A DNA stretch of 64,000 nucleotides from Opitutaceae bacterium (GTDB lineage Bacteria; Verrucomicrobiota; Verrucomicrobiia; Opitutales; Opitutaceae): positions 20,581 through 84,580 of the forward strand of contig JANQKV010000033.1 in the NCBI GenBank assembly GCA_028280945.1, given 5' to 3'. Of the stretch, positions 33,560 to 43,017 are shown piece by piece. Under the pieces are notes generated by a model. That model searched no databases. It was given only the letters and a program-made list of their open reading frames with translations, and was not told the DNA's origin. Position 1 is the first letter of the stretch, and each line of letters starts with the position of its first letter. The translations under genes were made by a program, and so were the position numbers.

Positions 33560-34633
33560 ATGAAAGCCACCTCACTTTCCCCGACTCTCCTGCTGTGTGC
33601 GGCCCTGGTCTTGTCCCTTGAGGCTGACAACGACCCTCACCCCAAGCGATTCTTCTCCGACGATAGTTTTTGGAACCAACCCATTCCCGCTGATGCTGAA
33701 GTCGATCCCCGGAGCGATTTCTGGATCTCGCTGCTCAAACAGGACAGCTACGGCAACAATTTCGGCCCCAACGTGGGCGGCTACACCACGCCCATTTACG
33801 AGGTCGATGCCGACACCCCCCGGCATACCGTGCTGGAGCGCGAATTCACCGACGAAGAGTGGGCCGTGGTTGGTTTCGAGGGCGGTTGGTTCGACAGAGG
33901 AGAAATCTTTCATCATGGCCCCGGCTTCGGCCAAGACGTTCCGATCCCCGACCACGCCAGACCCGACCCCGAGAGCGATGCCCACTTCGCGTTGGTCGAC
34001 TATGCCACCGGTATCGTTTGGGACATGTGGGGCGCCACCTACCGGGACGGCCAGTGGCGGTCCTACACCGGCATGAAATACAAGCTCAAGGGCGACGGTG
34101 TTTTCGACGAACACAGGTTTGTGATCAAGACCGGCGAAAGCATCCACCATTACGGACCAGGCACCGCCGCCGGTATTCCGGTCATCGCGGGCGTGATCCG
34201 CTACGACGACGTCAAGAGAGGTCGCATCGAACACAAGCTTTCCGGCGCGGTCCGCTACGCCGCTCTTCAGGAGTTCGTTTATCCGGCAATTTGGACCGAC
34301 GGCATCTATGCCGGAGGCATCCCCCAGGGCGCAGTCATTCAACTTGATCCGAATCTCGACCTTACAGAATTCGACCTCAATTCCTACGAAACTGCGGTCG
34401 CTGTCGCCATGCAGGAATACGGCATCGTTATCCGCGACCTCGCGCTCGGCAACGTGCTCTATCCCGAGGGACTGTTCAATCATCCCGGCAAGAGTTGGGA
34501 GGGCGTACTCCGCGGTTGGGACGAACCCGGTGGCATCAAGACCATCCCGTTGGATCACTATCGCGTGCTCAGAGTCGGACCGACCACCAAGGGCGGCGAC
34601 AACGACCGCCCGGACTTCCACCGCGTTTTCTGA
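33560..34633 (+). CDS. Secreted protein of unknown function
   Basis: A 357-residue exported protein that I do not recognise. The signal peptide covers residues 1-20 (hydrophobic core LLLCAALVLSL). The mature part opens KRFFSDDSFWNQPIPADAEV and is rich in aromatic, Asp and Gly residues. It contains WGATYRDGQWRSYTGMKYK and TGESIHHYGPGTAAGIPVIAG. Its neighbours are the two GT-C-like copies on the same strand, suggesting a glycosylation target or a partner enzyme acting on surface glycan. No active site can be named. The frame extends upstream into the GT-C gene, but ATG 33560 fits the signal peptide. Confidence 0.7.
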   Translation: MKATSLSPTLLLCAALVLSLEADNDPHPKRFFSDDSFWNQPIPADAEVDPRSDFWISLLKQDSYGNNFGPNVGGYTTPIYEVDADTPRHTVLEREFTDEEWAVVGFEGGWFDRGEIFHHGPGFGQDVPIPDHARPDPESDAHFALVDYATGIVWDMWGATYRDGQWRSYTGMKYKLKGDGVFDEHRFVIKTGESIHHYGPGTAAGIPVIAGVIRYDDVKRGRIEHKLSGAVRYAALQEFVYPAIWTDGIYAGGIPQGAVIQLDPNLDLTEFDLNSYETAVAVAMQEYGIVIRDLALGNVLYPEGLFNHPGKSWEGVLRGWDEPGGIKTIPLDHYRVLRVGPTTKGGDNDRPDFHRVF

Positions 34634-34697
34634 GTTGTCCGCACGCCGGGCGAATTGAGTTGCTCGCCGTCGGTTTGGGGGCATGTGATCGGGACAG

Positions 34698-36317
34698 ATG
34701 ACGTCCCGTCTTGCGCAGCTCCTCGGTGACAATCGACTTCTGCTCGGCCTGTTTTTCGGCGGGTTTTTGCTGCTCAGTGTAAGTATCACCCCGGACTATG
34801 GGGTTTACATAGACGTGTTCAACAATCACTCCTTCGGGCAAAGATGGTATGACTACGTCCGCGAGGTGATTGTGGCCGGGGAGCCCATCGGCCCTGTGGA
34901 CAATCCCATCGATCATGATGTGGTGCATGGTCCGATATTCGAGATGACATTGGCTTGGTTTGGCCGAGAAGTGCTGAAGTTGGAGGAGTTGGCGGACTGG
35001 GTGTTGTTTCAAAACTACGCCACATGGGCTACGTTTTACCTGAGCGTGGTGGTAGTCTATTGGCTTGCGCGCCGACTCGGGGCAAGTTCCCGGATGGCGC
35101 TGCTGGCGTGTGTTTTTGCAGTCCTGCAACCCCGCATCTTTTCCCACTCGTTCTACGACTCTGTAGATATTTCTTTCCTGGCATTCTACGTGGGTAGCGT
35201 GCTGACCCTCGTCCGCTACGTTGATCGCCGCAGCATGACTGCACTCAGCCTTCATGCGGTGATTTGTGCAATGGCCATCGGCGTAAGATCAATTGGCGGG
35301 ATTATTCCAGTCATCACGATGATCATCCTCGCCGGAGAGTTCTTCACCCAGACTTCGACCAAGAAGCATATCTTAAAATGCTTGCTACGGTTAATCTGGT
35401 TTCCCGCCATGGTCGCAGTCACCACCTTCGCCACTTGGCCTTTCCTCTGGTACGAACCCTGGAATCGAGTGATGGAAATCATTCGATTGACCCCTCAGGT
35501 CGGCTGGGGGGGCACCGTGCTCTACATGGGCGATATGATTCTGGCGACAGAGCTACCTTGGCACTACCTGCCCAAGTGGATTCTCATCACCACTCCCGTC
35601 GCAATCACGGTGCTGTTCGTTCTGAGCTTGATTGAGTTGCTGATCGCCATCGTGCGCCATCCGACCAAGGTTTGCCGCACGCGTTCGATTGAATTGATTG
35701 TCGCGGCGGCAACGCTCGCGCCACTCGGGCTCGTGATCGCGATGGATGCAGAGGTTTACGACAGTTGGCGGCATCTGTTCTTCATTTACCCGACCATGGC
35801 CCTTACCGCGATGCTTGGGTGGCGCAGGTTGTGGTCAGGAATGGACACATGGGTGCCCGGTGCTCCGGCTCGAATCATCAAGGGACTTGGTGGAGCAGCC
35901 CTGGGTTTGCATCTCATTGGCGTCGGCTGGGTGATGAGCCAACTGCACCCCTACCAAAACGTCTACTTCAACCGGATTGCCGGCCCCGACTTGGCCACAA
36001 TCAAACCTCAGTTCGAGTTGGACTTTTGGGGACTGTCTTACATCGAAGGTCTGAAGTTTCTGGTGGCCCATCAACCGGAAGGACCATTGCGAATCTTTCA
36101 CGGTGGGTATGGTCTGTTGGTCATCAACCGACATGTCCTTTCACCGGCCGATCGGGCCCGCATCGAGTCGGTTGATTTCGAAGAGGCTGATTACGTGCTC
36201 ACCATCTTCCGCACTGCTCGGCAAGGCTTTCCCCATCTGCACGAGATCTATGCCGTGGAACGGGACGGAGCAAAAATCATGGCCGTCTACACGACTTCCA
36301 AGCCGAGGCAAAATTAA
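34698..36317 (+). CDS. GT-C-like (ArnT/GT39-type) membrane protein, copy 2
   Basis: A 539-residue paralogue of the 31816-33435 protein with the same length and order of membrane segments. Shared blocks include TPDYGVYIDVFNNH in the first external loop, where this copy has Val in place of the Glu next to the Asp, HDVVHGPIFEM, HSFYDSVDISFLAFYVGSV, EVYDSWRHLFFIYP and HPYQNVYFNRIAG. The acceptor and sugar donor are unknown. The gene is convergent with the ceramidase-like gene, with 18 bp between stops. The copies arose by duplication around the secreted-protein gene, or the latter was inserted between them. Confidence 0.82.
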   Translation: MTSRLAQLLGDNRLLLGLFFGGFLLLSVSITPDYGVYIDVFNNHSFGQRWYDYVREVIVAGEPIGPVDNPIDHDVVHGPIFEMTLAWFGREVLKLEELADWVLFQNYATWATFYLSVVVVYWLARRLGASSRMALLACVFAVLQPRIFSHSFYDSVDISFLAFYVGSVLTLVRYVDRRSMTALSLHAVICAMAIGVRSIGGIIPVITMIILAGEFFTQTSTKKHILKCLLRLIWFPAMVAVTTFATWPFLWYEPWNRVMEIIRLTPQVGWGGTVLYMGDMILATELPWHYLPKWILITTPVAITVLFVLSLIELLIAIVRHPTKVCRTRSIELIVAAATLAPLGLVIAMDAEVYDSWRHLFFIYPTMALTAMLGWRRLWSGMDTWVPGAPARIIKGLGGAALGLHLIGVGWVMSQLHPYQNVYFNRIAGPDLATIKPQFELDFWGLSYIEGLKFLVAHQPEGPLRIFHGGYGLLVINRHVLSPADRARIESVDFEEADYVLTIFRTARQGFPHLHEIYAVERDGAKIMAVYTTSKPRQN

Positions 36318-36335
36318 CCCCATTTCTCAAACGTA

Positions 36336-37700
36336 TCACCCGGCGAGCGCCCGGGCCACACGCTGTAACGTGGCGACAAGTTCCACCTCGATTTGTGCGA
36401 AGGGAACCTCTCCACAAATCAGTGGCACAAACTCACCGGCATAACCCGGGTGTCCGGGCGCATCCGCGGGCGGAGCATAGCCGATGCCTCCAACCAAACT
36501 CACCGGCCAGACGAGTTCGGGAGATACCGCTTCCATAACTGCTCGCCCCGATTTCTGGTAGATCTCCAGTCCGCAGCCCGCGACTACCACCGAACCGATT
36601 CGCAACCCATGAACGGTGACGGGCGGGTTGGGTACGCGACTTCCCCGGTAATCACCCATGATTTTTCGCAAGCCTTCCAGCCGAGCCATCTCCATGCCCC
36701 GGGTAAACAGGCCACCACGTTCACCGATGTGCGGGAAGTCGGTAACGTTCGGCCGGCGCAAAGCTGTCTCAATTTCCTGGATACGCCTCGCGACCTGAGC
36801 CCGGCCCCAATCCTCTCGGGCAAAGCGGACCAACCGGCGAACCGAGGCCAGCCCCTTCCCCGCCATCGGCTCAGCGCTCAGGAGTCCCCGCTGGATCGCC
36901 GCGAAATACTGCCGGCCGATCGCGTGGAGTGCCCGGCGGCTTTCCCGGGGATTGCGATGATTGAGCTTCGGATTGATGTCACCCAGCGCCCCCGGCAGGA
37001 AGACTGCCACCGCCCCGGGGTGCTTCTGCTCCAGTCGGTCGCAGGCATTGCCGACAAAGTCTCCGTGGATCGCGTGGGTCTTTTCACCGTAGACCACGGG
37101 ATGGCATCCGAAATGGTGCAGCAGCCCGCATAACTCACCGTCCGCAAAGGCCGCCAACACCCGCACCGTCGGATCAGTGTGTTCTGGCCGCTCCGGTCGC
37201 CAACCCGTTTTGATGCGCGTGGCAAAATCCGCGTTGAGCGCAAAACCCGCATCCGTCTCCCGGTTTACGGCAATGCCCTCGGCCGGAACGGCAGCTTCGC
37301 GCCACTCCATCGACACCGCGTTCCGCTTCGCCTCCCGTGCCGCCGGGACAACTCGAGCGGGCAACGTTTCGACATAAAGCGGATCGGCTTCACCCCAGCC
37401 GAACATGCCACCCACCGACGGCGCGCTGTGGGTGTGGGTCACCGACAGGAACACCTTCTGAGGATCGAGCCGCACTGCCCGGCCCACCGCTTCGCGGATC
37501 CGCTGATCCAGTTCCCGAGTCAGGCCGCAAAGTTCAAGGCTGACAATCAGTGCCCGACTGCAGCCGGATTGCAGCCAAACCGCCCGGGCCTTGAGTGGAG
37601 CGAGCACCTCCCGGGCTTCCCGATTCCGGTAAGGGCCATAGCCCGCAAGCTGGACCCCGAATCGAGGCGTGATGTCGCTGCGTCCGAAGCCAGCCTTCAT
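36336..37700 (-). CDS. Neutral ceramidase-like (N-terminal domain) hydrolase
   Basis: A 454-residue protein of the neutral/alkaline non-lysosomal ceramidase family. Signatures are SDITPRFGVQLAGYG at the start, LSVTHTHSAPSVGG with zinc-type histidines, LHHFGCHPVVYG and FLPGALGDINPK. The C-terminal domain of full-length ceramidases is reduced or absent. No signal peptide is seen, so it may act in the cytoplasm on a non-lipid substrate; many bacterial members have unknown substrates. It follows the DegT-like gene by 9 bp, with an AraC regulator upstream, so the three are probably one operon. Confidence 0.85.
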   Translation of the reverse strand: MKAGFGRSDITPRFGVQLAGYGPYRNREAREVLAPLKARAVWLQSGCSRALIVSLELCGLTRELDQRIREAVGRAVRLDPQKVFLSVTHTHSAPSVGGMFGWGEADPLYVETLPARVVPAAREAKRNAVSMEWREAAVPAEGIAVNRETDAGFALNADFATRIKTGWRPERPEHTDPTVRVLAAFADGELCGLLHHFGCHPVVYGEKTHAIHGDFVGNACDRLEQKHPGAVAVFLPGALGDINPKLNHRNPRESRRALHAIGRQYFAAIQRGLLSAEPMAGKGLASVRRLVRFAREDWGRAQVARRIQEIETALRRPNVTDFPHIGERGGLFTRGMEMARLEGLRKIMGDYRGSRVPNPPVTVHGLRIGSVVVAGCGLEIYQKSGRAVMEAVSPELVWPVSLVGGIGYAPPADAPGHPGYAGEFVPLICGEVPFAQIEVELVATLQRVARALAG

Positions 37701-37709
37701 GCCACGAGG

Positions 37710-39023
37710 CTAGGACGCGTTTTGCGACTTGGCAAAGTCGCGCAACGCACCGATGTGGGCTTCGACCTTCAGAATGATCTCCACCGTTCGATCGATCATC
37801 GGCTCCTGATCGTCGATGTAGTCAAACCGCATTTCGATCGAGTTGGCGATCCGGTGCCGGCAATTCGGCAGGTCCAAGTTACGATAATCTACTCCCGCCT
37901 GCTCCAGCGCGGACAGCCACGAAACCCGCGGTCCGGCATAATCCTGCCAATGCAGTCGCTTCCAGTCCGGGATCGGCGACGGCACGTAGCCGAAGGCATG
38001 CAGCCCCTCTTCCTGTAGGGCCTTCATGAATACATCGCGCGAAACACCCGCCGCCGCCGCGTCAAAATTCATGGTCATGAGATGGTAGACCGGCAGCACC
38101 CCCTCCGCATAGTCCGGCATGCGCAGGTATTTGGCCCCGGCCAGCTTTTCACGCAACATATCCGCGTGCCGACGGCGCTCGGCGACCCAGCTTTCGATCC
38201 GACCAAACTGTTCGGTGAGTAGCACCGCGTTCAGTGGGGTCACGCGGTAGGTGTAGACGAGCGAATCCACCCAGGGCTTCAACTTGTCGGGAAAATCCGG
38301 CTCGGGCGAGCGCCCCATATGTTGGCCAATCATGGCCGCTTTCCAGAAAACCTCTTCGTGCGGTGTCACCAGATATCCGGCCTCCGTCGTCGGGAGCACC
38401 TTGCCGCCCATGCAGGAAAAACCCGCGGCATCCCCCACCTCTCCCACCCGCACGCCGTTGGTCCGGGCCCCGTGCGCCTGGCTGCCGTCCTCAATCAGCG
38501 CGATGCCGTGTTTGTCAGCAATCGCGCGCAGACGTTGGAGGTTTGCGGGTTGGCCAAAGATGTGGACGGCGAGGATCGCCCTGGTGCACGGTGTGATCGC
38601 TGCTTCGATCAGCTCGGGATCAATCAGTCCGGTGTCGCGCTCGACATCAACGAACACCGGAACCGCATTTTGGTGCAGGATGCACGACGTCGATGCGCCC
38701 CACGTGTAAGGCGTCGTGATCACCTCGTCGCCACCGCATATTTCCAACCCCGCCAACGCGCCCTGCAGCGCTGCGTGCCCTGAACTGCAGGCCAGTACGT
38801 GGCGGTCACCGTGGTATTCGGAGATGGTTTTCTCCGCCTCCGCGATCTCCGGCGAATGAAAGCGACCGAGTCCTATCGCCTTGCCTTCACGAAGCACTTG
38901 AGCGGCCCGTGCAATTGCCGCCTCGGTGAACTGGGGATAGCGCGAATAGGCCACGTCGCCAACCGGGATGCCACCAGTGAGCGCAAGCGAGGAAGCAGTT
39001 TGAGGTAACGTCACTGAAGCCAT
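37710..39023 (-). CDS. DegT/DnrJ/EryC1/StrS-family PLP aminotransferase
   Basis: A 437-residue PLP enzyme of the DegT/sugar aminotransferase family. It has LACSSGHAALQGALAGL, DEVITTPYTWGAS, VDVERDTGLIDPELIEAAI, LIEDGSQAHGA and FSCMGGKVLPTTEAGYLV, where the Lys of GGK is the likely Schiff-base residue. Members aminate keto sugars or make 3-amino-5-hydroxybenzoate; the substrate here is unknown. It lies between the AraC regulator (65-bp gap) and the ceramidase-like gene (9-bp gap), suggesting an amino-sugar or aminated-compound catabolic unit. Confidence 0.9.
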   Translation of the reverse strand: MASVTLPQTASSLALTGGIPVGDVAYSRYPQFTEAAIARAAQVLREGKAIGLGRFHSPEIAEAEKTISEYHGDRHVLACSSGHAALQGALAGLEICGGDEVITTPYTWGASTSCILHQNAVPVFVDVERDTGLIDPELIEAAITPCTRAILAVHIFGQPANLQRLRAIADKHGIALIEDGSQAHGARTNGVRVGEVGDAAGFSCMGGKVLPTTEAGYLVTPHEEVFWKAAMIGQHMGRSPEPDFPDKLKPWVDSLVYTYRVTPLNAVLLTEQFGRIESWVAERRRHADMLREKLAGAKYLRMPDYAEGVLPVYHLMTMNFDAAAAGVSRDVFMKALQEEGLHAFGYVPSPIPDWKRLHWQDYAGPRVSWLSALEQAGVDYRNLDLPNCRHRIANSIEMRFDYIDDQEPMIDRTVEIILKVEAHIGALRDFAKSQNAS

Positions 39024-39088
39024 GCGCCGAGATTATCATGCGGCACGGCCAACCGCCAATGGCGAGGCTTACGATTTGATGGCGAAAC

Positions 39089-40012
39089 TTACGTGACCTG
39101 CTGCTCCACCCACCGGCTGGGGGCAAGGCCCGTCTGACTCTTAAAGGCCCGGCTGAAAGCATATGCATCAGGAAACCCTAGTTCGAGGGCCACCTGCTTC
39201 ACGCCTGGGTTGTTCTCACGCAGCATCAACTGGGCACGGGCAATGCGCTCCTGCATAATGAACCGCCCCAGCGAAACTCCCAGAATATCGCGAAACAGTG
39301 TTGTCAGGTAATTCGGAGACACCCCGATCGCCTGCGCCACCTGGCCCAGAGTCAGCGGCTCCCCCGCCCGCTCCTGCACCCACTGGGCCGCGCGCCGCAC
39401 GAGAACTTCGCGACGATCGACCTCGGTGCCCTTGCTCTCCAACCCCCGTCGGTAGGCTACCAGCGCCAATGTCAGCAAGGCTTCCTTGGCGACCTCGACG
39501 GCAGGCATGTGACGCGCTTCCACCCACTCGCGCAGTTTCCGCAACGCCTGCCGGGCCTCTATTGATACGTTCTTCAGCGACAAGCCAAAGGGCATCGTGT
39601 ATCCCCGGCGCCGGGTGTAGCGCATGACATGCAGGCTTGGATCACCCGGCGACAAGCCGATCCAAACCGAACTATAATTCTGGCCTGCAGACCGGCGGGC
39701 CTCCGCATGCACGACGTGAGCAGGACAGGCCACCAGATCACCCGCCCGCAGCAACGCTCCCTCACCACGCAAACTGAAACGACAATTGCCCGCCAAAATC
39801 AGGCACAACTCCGCATGGTCGTGGGCATGGTTCGCATCGTAGAGCTCCGGCACAAAGGCCCGACGGGGTCTTTTCTCTGCCGGCAAACAACCCGACCAAG
39901 GACCCAGGATGCGGTCGGAATCCAATTCCCCCAAAGCGATGATTAAATCCCTGCCCAGCACGTCGCGAACTTCACTCGCATCAGTCTGGGGAACGGCAAG
40001 GGACAAAGGCAT
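39089..40012 (-). CDS. AraC family transcriptional regulator
   Basis: A 307-residue regulator. The N-terminal half has a cupin-like AraC-binding fold (HDHAELCLILAGNCRFSLRG and VACPAHVVHAEARR) for an effector. The C-terminal domain has two helix-turn-helix motifs, LGQVAQAIGVSPNYLTTLFR and VKQVALELGFPDAYAFSRAFK, each slightly shortened here, and ends with GLAPSRW. Such proteins activate catabolic genes in response to sugars. It is divergent from the GH16 gene and upstream of DegT and ceramidase-like genes on the same strand, so it may control one or both. A repeat-bearing promoter is in the 170-bp gap. Confidence 0.94.
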   Translation of the reverse strand: MPLSLAVPQTDASEVRDVLGRDLIIALGELDSDRILGPWSGCLPAEKRPRRAFVPELYDANHAHDHAELCLILAGNCRFSLRGEGALLRAGDLVACPAHVVHAEARRSAGQNYSSVWIGLSPGDPSLHVMRYTRRRGYTMPFGLSLKNVSIEARQALRKLREWVEARHMPAVEVAKEALLTLALVAYRRGLESKGTEVDRREVLVRRAAQWVQERAGEPLTLGQVAQAIGVSPNYLTTLFRDILGVSLGRFIMQERIARAQLMLRENNPGVKQVALELGFPDAYAFSRAFKSQTGLAPSRWVEQQVT

Positions 40013-40140
40013 GGCGGGGTTCGATATGAAAAGTAACGCTTAATCAAACCAACCTCGAACCACGACTCGAGCCTGCGTTTCCCTCAGGGCTCGCCCTCAA
40101 AAGCCAAGGCCAAATGACATCGGTCGGCCTTGACAATATG

Positions 40141-40163
40141 ATGCAATTTTATGCAACTATAAT
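40141..40163 (+). promoter_or_regulatory. Direct ATGCAA repeats before a TATAAT box of the GH16 gene
   Basis: ATGCAA at 40141-40146 and again at 40151-40156 are spaced exactly 10 bp and are followed by a perfect TATAAT at 40158-40163, 19 bp before ATG 40183. A TTGACA at 40130-40135 is 22 bp away, too far for a good sigma-70 promoter, so activator help is plausible. The divergent AraC regulator is the obvious candidate. Confidence 0.4.
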
Positions 40164-40182
40164 CCAATCCCTTTCCCCAACC

Positions 40183-41013
40183 ATGAGCCGCTTTCTCATT
40201 CTCCTTCTCCCTGTGATCGGTCTGTCCGGCTGCCAAAAAGCAGCTGAGTATTCCTCGCCAACGGAAATCCCGGCCCCTCCCGGCTGGAAACTCGTCTGGC
40301 ACGACGAGTTTGACGGTGAGGGCATTCCTGATCCGACCAAGTGGACCTACGCGGTGGGTGGTCATGGCTGGGGCAACAAGGAAAAACAATTCTACACCGA
40401 AGCCCGGGTGGAAAATGCGAACCAGCGGGACGGCAAACTCCACGTCATCGCCCGGAAGGAATCCTGGGAAGGCAATGACTACACCTCCGCCCGCATCATC
40501 TCCCGAGGATTGGGCGATTTCCAATACGGCCGGTTCGAGATCCGTGCCAAAGTGCCACCGGCCCGGGGAACATGGTCCGCCATCTGGATGATGCCCTCCG
40601 ATTGGCAGTTCAGCGACGGTGGTTGGCCGGACGTCGGCGAAATCGACATCATGGAGCACGTGGGCCACGACCGGGGAGTGATCCACGCCTCAGCCCACTC
40701 CCGCGATTACCAGTGGCAAAAAGGCACCCAGAAAACCGGCGTGATCGAAATCCCCACCGCCACGGAGGAATTCCACAGCTACATCCTGGAATGGTCCGAG
40801 GAACGGCTCGCGGCCTACGTCGACGACCAGCTTTATTTCGAATACCTCAACGAAGGCGAAGGCGTCGGCAAGTGGCCCTACAACAAGCCATTTTATTTGA
40901 TCATGAACATCGCCGTGGGCGGCGAATGGGTTGCCGCTGCCGGCATCGATGACGACGCTCTCCCCCAAGTCATGGAAGTCGACTACGTCCGCGTCTACCA
41001 ACGCCCCGAGTAA
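40183..41013 (+). CDS. GH16 beta-glucanase lipoprotein
   Basis: A 276-residue lipoprotein endoglucanase. A signal sequence with the lipobox GLSGC puts the acylated Cys at residue 17. The GH16 beta-jelly-roll follows with WHDEFDG, FEIRAKVPPARGTWSAIWMM (quoted as its 20 residues) and the catalytic motif GEIDIMEHV with nucleophile Glu153, Asp155 and acid Glu158. C-terminal blocks are HSYILEWSEER and PFYLIMNIAVGGEW. This is a beta-1,3- or mixed-linkage glucanase type of enzyme (laminarinase-like). ATG 40183 was chosen because it gives the lipobox; the frame opens upstream at 40114. It is divergent from the AraC gene. Confidence 0.93.
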   Translation: MSRFLILLLPVIGLSGCQKAAEYSSPTEIPAPPGWKLVWHDEFDGEGIPDPTKWTYAVGGHGWGNKEKQFYTEARVENANQRDGKLHVIARKESWEGNDYTSARIISRGLGDFQYGRFEIRAKVPPARGTWSAIWMMPSDWQFSDGGWPDVGEIDIMEHVGHDRGVIHASAHSRDYQWQKGTQKTGVIEIPTATEEFHSYILEWSEERLAAYVDDQLYFEYLNEGEGVGKWPYNKPFYLIMNIAVGGEWVAAAGIDDDALPQVMEVDYVRVYQRPE

Positions 41014-41229
41014 CCCTGGGGCACCGATTTTCTGAACCATGAATCGCACGACCATCAATACGTCGACGGGCCAAGCTCCAGTGCGTCAGCCCTTCGTGTC
41101 CTCGGTGTTCTTCGTGGTTAAAAAAACGTTCTGCCAGCCTCCAAGCCCACGTACCCTACGAACTTGACCGGTTGATCAACAATCTCACTTGTCGCGGAGG
41201 GCATTTGACGCTCTGGGTATCTTTTACTC

Positions 41230-42174
41230 ATGAGCGAACCTACCGTAGAAAACGTCGTCATCATCGGCACCGGCTGTGCCGGACTCACTGCCGCCATCTA
41301 CACCGCCCGCGCCAACCTCAACCCGTTGGTGTTGGAGGGCTCCCAGCCCGGCGGCCAGTTGACCACCACGTCCGAAGTGGAAAACTTCCCCGGCTTTCCG
41401 GAGGGCGTCGACGGCTTCATGCTCATGGACAACTTGCGCAAGCAGGCCTCCAAATTCGGCACCCGCTTTCAGCAGGCCTTGGTGACGGAAGTCGATTTCA
41501 CCAGCAGCCCACGCAAACTCATCAGCGGGGACAAGACCATCCTCGCCCACTCCGTGATCATCGCCACCGGGGCGTCTCCGCGCATGACCGGCATCCCGGG
41601 GGAGAAGGAATTGTTCGGCGGCAAGGGAGTGACCACCTGCGCCACCTGCGACGGCGCCTTCTACCGCAACATGGATGTAGCCGTGATCGGCGGCGGCGAC
41701 AGCGCCGCCGAGGAGGCGCTCTTCCTCACTCGTTTCTGCAGCAAGGTTTATCTGGTGCACCGTCGTGACGAGCTGCGCGCGTCGAAGATCATGGCCGATC
41801 GCGTGCTCGCCCACGAAAAGATCGAGATGGTCTGGGACAGCGTCCCGGTCGCCGTCGAAGGTGTCGATGACGACGCCGTGAGCGGCCTGCGCATCAGGAA
41901 CGTGAAGACCGACGCCGAAAGCGTGCTGCCGATCAAGGGGCTGTTTGTGGCCATCGGCCACATTCCAAACACCGGTCCCTTCGCGCCGCCGCTTGAGACC
42001 GATGAGAACGGTTACTTTAAGCCGGCCGACGGGTCGCAGGTGCAAACCAACATTCCCGGCGTGTATGTCGCGGGTGACTGTGCCGACCACGTTTATCGTC
42101 AGGCCATCACCGCCGCCGGCATGGGCTGCCAAGCCGCCATCGAAGCCGAACGCTGGCTCGCCGATCAGGAGTAA
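41230..42174 (+). CDS. trxB: Thioredoxin reductase
   Basis: A 314-residue flavoprotein that reduces thioredoxin with NADPH. FAD-binding [20 protein letters not shown] lies at the N terminus, the active-site pair Cys137/Cys140 is in CATCDG, the NADPH-binding strand is [14 protein letters not shown] and [11 protein letters not shown] follows. The C-terminal part has [10 protein letters not shown] and [13 protein letters not shown]. Length matches the low-molecular-weight bacterial enzyme. A strong terminator follows, so it is probably a single-gene transcript, and the next gene starts about 105 bp downstream. Confidence 0.97.
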   Translation: MSEPTVENVVIIGTGCAGLTAAIYTARANLNPLVLEGSQPGGQLTTTSEVENFPGFPEGVDGFMLMDNLRKQASKFGTRFQQALVTEVDFTSSPRKLISGDKTILAHSVIIATGASPRMTGIPGEKELFGGKGVTTCATCDGAFYRNMDVAVIGGGDSAAEEALFLTRFCSKVYLVHRRDELRASKIMADRVLAHEKIEMVWDSVPVAVEGVDDDAVSGLRIRNVKTDAESVLPIKGLFVAIGHIPNTGPFAPPLETDENGYFKPADGSQVQTNIPGVYVAGDCADHVYRQAITAAGMGCQAAIEAERWLADQE

Positions 42175-42197
42175 ATCCTGAACCAGTTTTCTCCGTT

Positions 42198-42230
42198 ACG
42201 CCGCCCCTGGCCGGGCGGCGTTTTTATTTT
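42198..42230 (+). terminator. Intrinsic terminator after trxB
   Basis: ACGCCGCCC (42198-42206) and GGGCGGCGT (42213-42221) form a perfect 9-bp stem around CTGGCC, followed by TTTTTATTTT. It is a textbook Rho-independent terminator, placed 24 bp after the trxB stop. Confidence 0.93.
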
Positions 42231-42278
42231 CAGAATCTTTCAACTTGCGAGTAGGGAAGCTGATGCGCCCCTTGGGGC

Positions 42279-43004
42279 ATGTTCGGTTCATCCTCAGAAA
42301 GCGGCGTCGATTGGGGGCGCTACGAGCGCCTGCTGCCTCGTGAGATTGAGGCCATCAAGGCCGCGCGCTCAATCGCTTACCTGCCATGGGGAGCGCTGGA
42401 GTATCATGGCACGCACGCCGCCGTGGGGCTCGACGGGCTGAAGGCCCACGGCCTGTGTTGCGCCTTGGCCGCCCAGGAGGGCGGGCTGGTTCTGCCGCCG
42501 GTTTATGTCGCCGCCAACACCATCAAAACCGCGCCCGATCTCAGCTTCCCCCAACATTCATTGGACTTCGCCGAGTCCACGCTCATTCAGTTGGCCAAGG
42601 AGTATTTTGAACAGCTGGCCGACGAAGGCTTCAAGGTGGTGTTCACACTCTGTGGCCATGTCGGCCAGCCACATTACGACCTGCTCAAAGCCGTGGCGGC
42701 GGAGGCCAACCAGCATTACGCCGACACCCATTTCATCGCGACCTCCGAGACCGACCTTGTGCCCGAGGACCTGTTCATTGTGAACCACGCGGCGCTGGGC
42801 GAAGTCGCCCTGCTCATGGCCACCGACCCGGACTGCGTGAAGCTTGATCGTCTGCCTGCCGACCGCACGCCCACGCTGGAGGACGACGCGGTCTGGGGAC
42901 CCGATCCCCGCACGGCAAGCGCGGATCTTGGCCAGAAATTCATCGCCGGCTTCATCACCGGCGCCCGCGAACGCATTCACGCCGTTTACCCACCCTCCCC
43001 CTGA
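42279..43004 (+). CDS. Creatininase family amidohydrolase
   Basis: A 241-residue metal-dependent protein of the creatininase/creatinine amidohydrolase family. The N-terminal motif LPWGALEYHGTHAAVGLDG holds the Glu, His and Asp ligand positions, and LCGHVGQPHYDLLKAVAAEA is the second conserved block. Most bacterial members have no creatinine activity and occur in diverse amidohydrolase pathways. It is followed 13 bp later by an aldo/keto reductase on the same strand, so the two are probably co-transcribed. Confidence 0.87.
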   Translation: MFGSSSESGVDWGRYERLLPREIEAIKAARSIAYLPWGALEYHGTHAAVGLDGLKAHGLCCALAAQEGGLVLPPVYVAANTIKTAPDLSFPQHSLDFAESTLIQLAKEYFEQLADEGFKVVFTLCGHVGQPHYDLLKAVAAEANQHYADTHFIATSETDLVPEDLFIVNHAALGEVALLMATDPDCVKLDRLPADRTPTLEDDAVWGPDPRTASADLGQKFIAGFITGARERIHAVYPPSP

Positions 43005-43017
43005 CTCTTCCCTTCTC

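Noticed and set aside
33572..34789. 405-codon minus-strand frame opposite the secreted protein
   Set aside because: Antiparallel shadow; the + strand frame has a signal peptide and continuous hydrophobic pattern.
40130..40163. Sigma-70 promoter with TTGACA and TATAAT for GH16
   Set aside because: The spacing is 22 bp, too long for a standard promoter; only the TATAAT and ATGCAA repeats were kept as a weaker call.
41014..41229. Regulatory gene or promoter between GH16 and trxB
   Set aside because: Only a 10-bp palindrome GTTGATCAAC and a poorly spaced TTGACG were seen; too weak to list.
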